From Desulfobacterales bacterium HSG2 (GTDB lineage Bacteria > Desulfobacterota > Desulfobacteria > Desulfobacterales > 4be13), in the NCBI GenBank assembly GCA_030378035.1, contig JAUCGI010000022.1, positions 1 to 37,331 of the forward strand: 37,331 bases of DNA. The letters are read 5' to 3'. The notes beneath the pieces are model-generated. The model saw nothing but the letters and a program-made list of their open reading frames with translations, searched no databases and was not told where the DNA came from. Shown piece after piece: positions 27,340 to 33,951 of this stretch (position 1 is its first letter; each line of letters starts with the position of its first letter). A program made the position numbers and the translations under genes.

Positions 27340-30191
27340 AAGACCGCGACAACCTGAATATACGGATCATCCTCAGTGGTCATCGTCTCTTCGACCCATT
27401 CAAGATATTCGTCAAAAACCTGGTCAATTTCCATGCGGGCGTTCTTCCTGCGCTCCCGGACGATCTCTCCGGACCGTCTGGTCTCCTTAAATCGTATCTC
27501 CAATTGTTCATACTGTCTGTCACGCAGATTTTCAAGGGCTTCCAGTTGGTCATTCAGTTTTGAATTGATCTTCTCCTCAAATTCCCTGCGCTGTTCGCTC
27601 ATCCACAGCCGCCCTTTTTCCACCGCCTCGGGCAGCATTTTCTGCAACTCGGGTCTCCCGTCCGTTTCCCCGGGGTTCGGAAATATCCGGCTGTTCAGAC
27701 CGGTCCGGGAGATCAGGGATTCAAACGGCTCAATCCCGTCAAATGCTCCTCCGAGGAACCTCACCCCGAACCAGCGATGCACTAAGGGGTGACTTTTCCG
27801 GTTCGGTATCAGCCCCGAGAGGAGAAAGACCGCCTCATCCGGTGTCAGTGCGTCCTGCAAATCAAGCACCGGCGCCTCATGCCTGCCGAATGCGGCCAGA
27901 AGTTTGTCATTCACCCATTCCAGTACGGGATTCAGTTCCCACAGATAATGGATGGCAGGCCATGCTTTCTCACTCTTCCGGCTACGTCTGATCTCCTCCC
28001 GGATGACCGCCTCATCCTCAGAGAGAACAAACACCCAGTCCTCGGGCCGGATCTCCCGGGGAAGAAAACGGAAGCGATGGCGCAGCTCATCGGGTGCCGT
28101 CAGATCCGCCCGTTTTTCATCCGGGTAAAAATCGGCCTGAATTGGTCCGAGACGCCTCAGACAACTGACGGCAGCCTCAAGATACGCATAATTGTCCGGG
28201 AACAGGGACGGCATGGAAAAAGAGACCGTTTCGGCTGCCTCGCCGGCCGGGGGCGGATCATCATCTTCAAACAGGATTGACAGCGCATCCGTCGCTCTCT
28301 CTTCAAGGGATGCCTCAAAGGTCTCCGGGGCCTGGCCCAGTTCAATGGCCCGGGCTGTGATGCGCTCTTCCGCCTCAGCATCATAAACCCCCATAAATTC
28401 GGCAGGGTCGCCGATATTCTTCACGGCCTGCTCGTCTTTCTGTATCAGCAGTTCCAGAATCCGCATATCCCCCCGGATCTTCTCATTCCCGCTCTCGGTC
28501 ACAAGATAGACAATCCTCGGACTCCGCTCCTGACCATACCGGTCAATGCGGCCGTTGCGCTGCTGAAAGACCATCAGAGACCAGGGAATGTCAAAATGGA
28601 TCATTCTGTGGGAGAGATAATGCAGATTGATCCCCTCCGAAGCCACATCCGACGCGATCATGAGACGGACCTTCGCCGCTTCCCTGCCGAAATCATCCAC
28701 CGCGTCCTGCTGTTCTCTGTCAGACATTCCGCCGTGAAGCTCGCAGACCTGATTTTTTTTCAGCTTCATATCCCGGGGAAGGTTCTCCTTCAGAAATCGG
28801 AGCGTTTCAATGCGCTCCGTAAAAATGACCAGCCGGTCCTGATGATCTTTGCCGGTCCATCCCAATCCCGATTTTTTATCCCGGATGACGCTGAGGAGCT
28901 TCTGATATTTTGAGAAATGTTCAGGTGTTATCCCTTCCACCCGGGAGGCCAGTCTCTCCAACGCCTCAATATCCTTGTCATATTCGGAATCTCCGGTTTT
29001 CCTGAGCCGCGTGATTCTGTTGCGGATGGTTTTGAGACACGCGGCCGGGCTGGAGAAAAGGGCTTTCTCAAGAGTGATCCTGAAGAGACGCCCCCCGTCC
29101 CTGGGCCGTTTCTTTTTCTGATCAATCCGGGTGAAACGCATCTTTGCAAATGTTTCAAACGCGGCCTCCTCTGCCGGAGACGCGCTGCAATGCGCAATGC
29201 TGATCTCTCTCTCCGCAAAGCTGTTTTCCACCTGATTCTGAATATCCTTTTTAAAACGGCGGATATACAAACCTCTGATCTCTTCCGGGCCGTAATTATC
29301 CGGGTCGGCAATGGCAGTGGGGTCGAGCATGTTCATAAGACTGGCGAAACTCCGTGCGCTTCCGTCATGGGGGGTCGCGGAGAGCATGATCAGGGTGTCG
29401 GAACGGCCTGCCAGAAGTTTTGCCAGCTTTGCTCGGTGGGACGCGGCGCCGCCGCGCAGGGCCACATTATGGGCCTCGTCAATGACAATGATGTCCCAGT
29501 AGGCGTTTTCGATGTAGGTCCGGTATTTGGCATCCTGCTTCAGGGTGTCGATGGAGATGATCGCTCTGTCATAATAATAAAACGGGTTGTAGTTGCTCGG
29601 AATTCGGGCCCGGATCCGTTGGAGTCCCACCGAATCGAGGCGGGTCAGGGGGATGGTGAACCGGGTCCACATCTCCTGCTGAAACTGGGTCAGCATGCTT
29701 TTTATGGCAAGGACCAGGATCCGCTTCCCTTTTCCCCGCCGGATCAGCTCGCTGATAAGGATGCCGGCTTCCAGGGTCTTGCCCAGCCCCACCGCGTCGG
29801 CAATGAGAATACGCTGCCGGGGCTGTCTGAGGGCCTGAACCGCGGGGTCAAGCTGGTACGGAACCGGGTCCATTGCAGCCCGATGTCCGATATACAGATG
29901 CTCATCAGTGGGCGGTGTCTGCCTGAGCAGGCTTTCCATGAAGAGCAGAGATGCCTGGTAGGAACCGGAATCATCCGTTACCAAGTGTGTTGCGGCAGGA
30001 TCAAGCATCTCAACCGATTTTTCCAGCTCCGTCAGAAAAATGGCTTCCTTGCCCCTGACCAGCTCGGATATGCCCACCACATTCAACGCCTGTCCCCCGG
30101 TGGATGTCCGATCCACCCGCCGCACCAGCCACTCCGCATCCCGAATCACAATCCTGGCACCGGGGGCAAAATTTTTTTCATGTGTGTTCAT
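27333..30191 (-). CDS. SNF2-family helicase/translocase (DrmD-like)
   Basis: 952 residues. The N-terminus (FAPGARIVIRDAEWLVRRVD, then GISELVRGKEAIFLTELE) resembles the opening of DISARM DrmD proteins as I remember them. Motif I is ADAVGLGKTLEAG (~130), motif II VIDEAHNVALRG (~238) and the C-terminal lobe holds SDVASEGINLHYL and QRNGRIDRYGQ (~547). A charged coiled-coil tail (~880-930) precedes the stop. It is an ATP-driven dsDNA translocase. It is followed by the methylase gene, the drmD-drmMI order of class 1 DISARM. Its Shine-Dalgarno AGGA is the last unit of a GAGAGC repeat array, and its stop lies in another hexamer array. No drmA, drmB or drmC gene of normal form follows. Confidence 0.9.
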   Translation of the reverse strand: MNTHEKNFAPGARIVIRDAEWLVRRVDRTSTGGQALNVVGISELVRGKEAIFLTELEKSVEMLDPAATHLVTDDSGSYQASLLFMESLLRQTPPTDEHLYIGHRAAMDPVPYQLDPAVQALRQPRQRILIADAVGLGKTLEAGILISELIRRGKGKRILVLAIKSMLTQFQQEMWTRFTIPLTRLDSVGLQRIRARIPSNYNPFYYYDRAIISIDTLKQDAKYRTYIENAYWDIIVIDEAHNVALRGGAASHRAKLAKLLAGRSDTLIMLSATPHDGSARSFASLMNMLDPTAIADPDNYGPEEIRGLYIRRFKKDIQNQVENSFAEREISIAHCSASPAEEAAFETFAKMRFTRIDQKKKRPRDGGRLFRITLEKALFSSPAACLKTIRNRITRLRKTGDSEYDKDIEALERLASRVEGITPEHFSKYQKLLSVIRDKKSGLGWTGKDHQDRLVIFTERIETLRFLKENLPRDMKLKKNQVCELHGGMSDREQQDAVDDFGREAAKVRLMIASDVASEGINLHYLSHRMIHFDIPWSLMVFQQRNGRIDRYGQERSPRIVYLVTESGNEKIRGDMRILELLIQKDEQAVKNIGDPAEFMGVYDAEAEERITARAIELGQAPETFEASLEERATDALSILFEDDDPPPAGEAAETVSFSMPSLFPDNYAYLEAAVSCLRRLGPIQADFYPDEKRADLTAPDELRHRFRFLPREIRPEDWVFVLSEDEAVIREEIRRSRKSEKAWPAIHYLWELNPVLEWVNDKLLAAFGRHEAPVLDLQDALTPDEAVFLLSGLIPNRKSHPLVHRWFGVRFLGGAFDGIEPFESLISRTGLNSRIFPNPGETDGRPELQKMLPEAVEKGRLWMSEQRREFEEKINSKLNDQLEALENLRDRQYEQLEIRFKETRRSGEIVRERRKNARMEIDQVFDEYLEWVEETMTTEDDPYIQVVAVLT

Positions 30192-30199
30192 TTATTTTC

Positions 30200-30368
30200 C
30201 TCGCTCTCGCTCTCGCTCTCGCTCTCGCTCTCGCTCTCGCTCTCGCTCTTGATCTTAATCTTGATCTTTCTTTTGCTTGCATCCTACGGCAACCCTGTCA
30301 AAGGCGGGGAATCAAGATCAAGATTAAGATCAAGATCAAGAGCGAGATCAAGAGCGAGATCAAGATCA
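30200..30368. repeat. Inverted hexamer arrays (CTCTCG and GATCTT/AAGATC) upstream of the SNF2 gene
   Basis: The left part (30200-30267) is about eight CGCTCT units then GATCTTAATCTTGATCTT. The right part (30311-30368) is the reverse complement type: AAGATCAAGATTAAGATC with two AGCGAG units. A 43-bp loop separates them. In the SNF2 transcript the arms can pair over more than 20 bases, and the purine-rich GAGAGC arm runs straight into the ribosome-binding site AGGA. Confidence 0.93.
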
Positions 30369-30395
30369 GGTCTCCGGGGAGATAATTCTTGCACT
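30366..30395 (-). pseudogene. 30-bp scrap of the AAA-nuclease gene (nuclease motif region)
   Basis: Matches 34127-34156 in the intact AAA-nuclease gene at 29 of 30 bases, the stretch that encodes QCKNYLPGYL. It directly abuts the repeat array on one side and its end overlaps the TAG stop of the 272-residue gene on the other. A 29/30 match is far above chance for a window this size, so a recombination junction is likely. Confidence 0.65.
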
Positions 30396-31212
30396 ATTCA
30401 TACTGACTCGATATAATTTTTGCAATACGTCTTGTCTCCCTAAGGTTTCTCCCGGTAGTCCTGATAACCATTCCCAAGCCCATATCTGTATCTGTTAATA
30501 CAATTTCAATATTTCCAGTCGGATATATCTTTTTAATGAAATTTCTTTCACCAGGATTAAACGGCAGTGAATTTATGACACTGATTACATAAGGCGATTT
30601 TAACAATTTTTTGGCAAATTTCAATAATGTATCGCTCCCGTGATCCTTTCTCAAGGATATCTTTTTACTTTCAGCAGATTCTGTCAGTTCAATTTCCGTA
30701 TTTTCAGCAAGCCACTGCTGAAATTCCTCTGCTTCAAAATGAACAGGCTTTGATGCACACAGGACAGTGGTTAATCGCTTTTCTTTGCCCTCAATTACCA
30801 ATGTGTGCGTCAGTTTTGCCCAGTATCTGTCTGCTGCAAATCCGATTCCGATGGTTGAATACAGATATGCCGCAGCAAGACCGTAAGTTTTCAGCTTCTC
30901 ACCATTCTCTTTTATGAAGAAAGTGTTCTCAATAAAGCGTTCTTCTTCGTCCGAGTCGTCGTCAATAAACGGATAACGGGCTAATCCGCGTAACAATATA
31001 CCCCATGTCCGATTCTCATTGCAAAAATCGTTCAGGGTGTACCCAGCGGAGAGAACAATCTGATCAAATGCTTCGTCAAAGCGTATTCGGTTGAAATCAA
31101 ATTCTTCCGCTGCTTTGTATGTTTCAATAAATTCTTTCAGACGATGAAAACAATCGGTTTTTGTTTCACAAAGGGGGCTAACCGAAAGTTCGTTAAATAC
31201 CAAATCAGTCAT
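30394..31212 (-). CDS. Unrecognised protein, third gene of DUF262-ATPase operon
   Basis: 272 residues; I do not recognise the family. It is soluble, with no signal peptide or membrane segment. Features: a helical N-terminal third rich in acidic and aromatic residues (EFDFNRIRFDEAFDQIV), a mixed middle region with FIDDDSDEEERF, and a compact C-terminal part with VLTDTDMGLGMVIRTTGR followed by a basic helix. The ATG lies one base after the stop of the ATPase gene, which implies coupled translation and a shared complex. The C-terminal stop codon falls exactly at the junction with an AAA-gene scrap, so the original end may have been altered. By context it may be the effector or regulator of the ATPase. 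Confidence 0.75.
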   Translation of the reverse strand: MTDLVFNELSVSPLCETKTDCFHRLKEFIETYKAAEEFDFNRIRFDEAFDQIVLSAGYTLNDFCNENRTWGILLRGLARYPFIDDDSDEEERFIENTFFIKENGEKLKTYGLAAAYLYSTIGIGFAADRYWAKLTHTLVIEGKEKRLTTVLCASKPVHFEAEEFQQWLAENTEIELTESAESKKISLRKDHGSDTLLKFAKKLLKSPYVISVINSLPFNPGERNFIKKIYPTGNIEIVLTDTDMGLGMVIRTTGRNLRETRRIAKIISSQYE

Positions 31213-31213
31213 A

Positions 31214-32302
31214 TCACACCAGTTTTAAAAGCTGATTGTTCCATTCATCCAGAAAATCTTTGGGATATTCACTCAGTTCACCCCTCTCATCAACTTTGAT
31301 CTCAGTTATTTCCGAATACTGTTCATCTCTTGTGGTCTTTTTGGTAAAATAAGAAAAATTCACATCATTCTTATCTATCCGTTTTTCTCTGACAGCCACC
31401 CTGACGCCGTTAATGATATGATCACTGTGCGTTTCAACAAACAGTTGCGCACCGGAAGCAGACGACAGGGCCATCAGCTTTCCCAGTTCCGCCTGTCCTC
31501 TCGGGTGAATATGAGCTTCGGGATTTTCTATGATTAATATGCTGTTTTTCCTGCTGACCAAAAGAGATACGATAACCGACAAAACATAAGAAATACCGAA
31601 TCCCGCATTAACGGGCCTGAATAAATCCGTTCGGCCCGTACCGAGGCTGAACTGATAGCCCAGGAGCATCTTATCGACACCTGGCAGCTCGGTCACATTC
31701 AGTTTTATCCCGGGTGAAATTTCACCGAGCCATCCGTTTACCTGATTCATCAGGGTTAATTCCTCTGTTCCGTCATGTTTTAAACGCTTGTCAATTTTAA
31801 ACCGGTTCCCGCTGACATGCAGAAAATGAACAGCATACTCTCCCCTCACACCCAAATTTTCCGCATATACGGATGGCAGCGATGCTTCATACATGACCAT
31901 CGGTCCGACACGTTCGGCCGAAAGATACTGTAATCCCGAGAGCAGTTCCGTCATTATTTCCGGGGAGTATCTCTGTGCTGATTCGAGGAATTCCGATTCC
32001 GGCTGATAATGAAACGACCACCGAAGTCTGTTTTTATTGCTCAGGAATAACGACAGTTCAATGATTTCTTCCGATGCAAACTGATACAACGCGTCTTTTC
32101 CCCTGCCGATATCAGTCAGCCTTCCTTTCAGTTTCATTTCTCCGCTGGCAGCGACTTCATCACTTTGCCTGAGAAGCAGAAGCGTTTGGATAAACGAGCT
32201 TTTCCCCATTCCGTTCAAACCTGCCAGAAGGTTGAGCCGTCTGGTGGTTATCAGGACATCTTTCAACGATTTAAAATTTCTGATGCCGATCTGTTCAATC
32301 AT
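31214..32302 (-). CDS. RecF/OLD-type ATPase (DUF3696-like)
   Basis: 362 residues. Begins MIEQIGIRNFKSLKD; Walker A is GLNGMGKSSFIQ (~29-40). LQYLSAERVGP lies in the middle. Walker B region IIENPEAHIHPRGQ and VETHSDHIINGVRVAV follow. ENPEAHLHP and ETHSDH..NG are the forms found in the AAA ATPases carrying a C-terminal DUF3696 segment. The gene overlaps the upstream DUF262 gene by 8 bp and sits one base from the downstream gene. AGAGG precedes the ATG. Likely a cytoplasmic ATPase in a three-component complex; target unknown. Confidence 0.88.
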   Translation of the reverse strand: MIEQIGIRNFKSLKDVLITTRRLNLLAGLNGMGKSSFIQTLLLLRQSDEVAASGEMKLKGRLTDIGRGKDALYQFASEEIIELSLFLSNKNRLRWSFHYQPESEFLESAQRYSPEIMTELLSGLQYLSAERVGPMVMYEASLPSVYAENLGVRGEYAVHFLHVSGNRFKIDKRLKHDGTEELTLMNQVNGWLGEISPGIKLNVTELPGVDKMLLGYQFSLGTGRTDLFRPVNAGFGISYVLSVIVSLLVSRKNSILIIENPEAHIHPRGQAELGKLMALSSASGAQLFVETHSDHIINGVRVAVREKRIDKNDVNFSYFTKKTTRDEQYSEITEIKVDERGELSEYPKDFLDEWNNQLLKLV

Positions 32303-33431
32303 TTAAAACCTCTGAAACCAAGTTTTCTATTCTTTTAAAACGCTCATCAACACTGGCCTTTTCACCGGTTGAGGACGTTATAGCATTCCAAAACGGACTG
32401 TTAATGTCACAGATTCTGACGAACTTTTTAAGAACTGTTTCTTTTTGCTTTATCAAAGTGTTGCGATCTTTGTCAGACAGTTTCGCCAAACATACGGACC
32501 AAACCTCAAAAAGCGCTTTGCTGATCGGCTTTCGTCTGTGGGGATATGAATCCGCCTTTCTGAAAGCCCATCTCCCGAATATCTCAGATGCTGCTGCCAT
32601 TGATTTCCTAAAATTTTCTTTAATTTCATCTCTTTCCTCAGTTGAAAGAGATGCAATCTGAGACATCCCTTTGTTCAGAAAGGAGTCCAGGTCCGGAACA
32701 TAATCTGCCGGAGCGTTTATATAAAAGGCAACGAATCGTGTCACAAATTCTCTGTCCAGCATTCCCGAAGAGCTGATTTTATTCTCTGTCGCCTGCTTGA
32801 ACGCTTTAAGTCCGGCGAGATCCGCCACAAATTGTGAAGGTATGCCCTGATTCAGGGCATGTCTGATTTCCTGGTGTTCCAAAACCAGTCCGCGTGTGTT
32901 GATTCGTTTAAAAATATTATATTTCACTTCAGCCGGTGTGCCGGGATTTATTATATAGGCAATCACCTGGGTTTGGGCGATAACTCTTTTTAATGCACTT
33001 GGCAAGTCATCATATTTTTTCCCCTCCAGATGTTTCAGGAATTCGAGGCCTTTCAGACTTAACTTTTTTTCTATGATGAAGTTTCTCAAAGTATTCAGTC
33101 TTTGCAGACCGTTGACAGCCAGCCATTTTTCATCATCCGTTCCGTCAAAATAAAATGTGGGAAGGGGAAGTTTTATCAATATCGATTCTATTAAACGGCT
33201 CTGCTGTTCGTCGTTCCATAAGTCATCATCGCGCCGGAAATCAGCATACAGATCAATTTCAGGCGGATCCTGGGAGAGTCTGTCTGTGAGAACGGAAATT
33301 GTGGGTGATTTGACAAGGATGTTTATTTCAGCCGGGTTAAGAGGGGCCTCGGTAAGAGCGGTCCCGATGTCTTCTTCTTCGACTGAAATCTCTCTGTGTA
33401 AATCGGTGTTTGTTTCGTTTTTATTTTTCAT
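32295..33431 (-). CDS. DUF262 (ParB/GmrS-like) protein with altered motifs
   Basis: 378 residues from MKNKNETNTDL; the ATG three bases upstream is also possible. The open frame runs 64 codons further but only through the MITE-like element, so I exclude it. AAAAGGG precedes the start. The DUF262 core is LWNDEQQSRLIESILIKLPL...LAVNGLQRLNTL, then FKRINTRGLVLEHQEIRHAL. Compared with the usual motifs, FQR reads FRR and DGLQR/DGQQR reads NGLQR. No DUF1524 HNH domain follows, unlike GmrSD. DUF262 domains bind or hydrolyse NTPs in type IV restriction; with both motif changes this copy may have lost catalysis. First gene of a DUF262-ATPase-unknown operon. Confidence 0.87.
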   Translation of the reverse strand: MKNKNETNTDLHREISVEEEDIGTALTEAPLNPAEINILVKSPTISVLTDRLSQDPPEIDLYADFRRDDDLWNDEQQSRLIESILIKLPLPTFYFDGTDDEKWLAVNGLQRLNTLRNFIIEKKLSLKGLEFLKHLEGKKYDDLPSALKRVIAQTQVIAYIINPGTPAEVKYNIFKRINTRGLVLEHQEIRHALNQGIPSQFVADLAGLKAFKQATENKISSSGMLDREFVTRFVAFYINAPADYVPDLDSFLNKGMSQIASLSTEERDEIKENFRKSMAAASEIFGRWAFRKADSYPHRRKPISKALFEVWSVCLAKLSDKDRNTLIKQKETVLKKFVRICDINSPFWNAITSSTGEKASVDERFKRIENLVSEVLND

Positions 33432-33439
33432 CATCAGCC

Positions 33440-33447
33440 CTTTTATT
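33440..33447. repeat. Target-site duplication, left copy (CTTTTATT)
   Basis: CTTTTATT abuts the left end of the element at 33448-33665 and is repeated exactly at 33666-33673. The octamer differs from that of copy 1 (CTTTTTGT) but shares CTTTT, which suggests a preferred target. Confidence 0.8.
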
Positions 33448-33665
33448 CTGATTATAACGCTTTTCGGGGAGGCTCCGAACCGCGAATGAACGCGAATGAA
33501 CGCGAACGGACACAGAACCGTGTGACCGGAATGACGGCCGGGCATCCCCGGATCCGGAGGACGCCCGACCGGGGAACTGTGTGATTCCTCCCCGTGATCC
33601 GTGCGATTCGTGTTCATTCGCGTCATTCGCGGTTTCAGAGCCTCCCCTAAATCCGTTATAATCAG
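33448..33665. mobile_element. MITE-like palindromic element, copy 2 (218 bp)
   Basis: Ends match those of copy 1: CTGATTATAACG on the left and CGTTATAATCAG on the right. The left repeat has diverged just inside (CTTTTCGGGGAGG against ATTTAGGGGAG). Inner arms are inverted runs of CGCGAATGAACG. No transposase. Flanked by perfect 8-bp duplications. It lies about 15 bp upstream of the DUF262 start and just after a truncated frame, so it split a former operon junction or leader. Confidence 0.85.
33451..33456 (-). promoter_or_regulatory. Outward TATAAT (-10-like) in the MITE end, facing the DUF262 gene
   Basis: The terminal repeat contains TATAAT read outward on the minus strand, about 17-20 bp from the DUF262 start, with AAAAGGG in between. 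A weak -35 candidate, TTCGGA, lies 17 bp upstream inside the element. The position would give a very short leader. The same hexamer faces outward at every terminal repeat of both elements. Confidence 0.35.
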
Positions 33666-33673
33666 CTTTTATT
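33666..33673. repeat. Target-site duplication, right copy (CTTTTATT)
   Basis: Identical to 33440-33447. Its last base is also the last base of the stop codon of the truncated frame at 33673-33861. Confidence 0.8.
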
Positions 33674-33861
33674 TATTGAGTTCTCTCCTTTCTGTCAAGC
33701 CACCCTGAAATTCTGTCAATGATTTCCCCTTGCAGTTCATAAGGGGTAAAATCATCATCACTCTGAAAAATGAGTCCGTCCTTAAAGATGTGGCTTTGTG
33801 TGTAAAAATGGTGGTTTAAGTGCAAGTTTAAGGCCTCCGTTATAATCAGGATTTTTGTTTT
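33673..33861 (-). pseudogene. Truncated reading frame lacking a start, C-terminal remnant
   Basis: An open frame of 62 codons ends in TAA and has natural-looking composition (SHIFKDGLIFQSDDDFTPYE, then IIDRISGWLDRKERTQ). There is no in-frame ATG or GTG; a TTG is present. Upstream it runs into a MITE-end-like sequence and then a stop. I do not recognise the family. It is most simply the tail of a gene whose front was lost, formerly directly upstream of the DUF262 gene. Confidence 0.4.
33832..33849. mobile_element. Possible remnant of a MITE terminal repeat
   Basis: GGCCTCCGTTATAATCAG matches the MITE right end except that about nine bases between CCTCC and GTTATAATCAG are missing. No matching partner end or target duplication is seen, so it may be a decayed solo end. 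Confidence 0.4.
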
Positions 33862-33890
33862 TCAATACCGGCATCTCCCGACATAATCAG

Positions 33891-33951
33891 CATACGGACC
33901 AAGCCTCAAAAACGCTTTGCTGACCGGCTTTCGTCCGATATGAGTCCGCCT
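33891..33951 (-). pseudogene. Fragment of a DUF262 gene
   Basis: About 61 bp match 32491-32557 in the intact DUF262 gene (the stretch encoding SYPHRRKPISKALFEVWSV) at roughly 88% outside two small deletions of 1 and 5 bp. The deletions break the frame. It ends at the stop codon of the AAA-nuclease gene. It implies an earlier second DUF262 copy right after that gene. Confidence 0.72.

Noticed and set aside
27118..27341. Open frames encoding runs of NV or RS residues
   Set aside because: They are translations of the GTTCAC/GTGAAC hexamer array in several frames; no Shine-Dalgarno or family resemblance.
13471..30191. BREX system
   Set aside because: A methylase, a helicase and ATPases are present, but no PglZ phosphatase and no BrxC/PglY-type large ATPase.
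33435..33626. 64-residue N-terminal extension of the DUF262 protein
   Set aside because: Encoded within the MITE-like element and its ends; the native start with AAAAGGG upstream is at 33431 or 33434.
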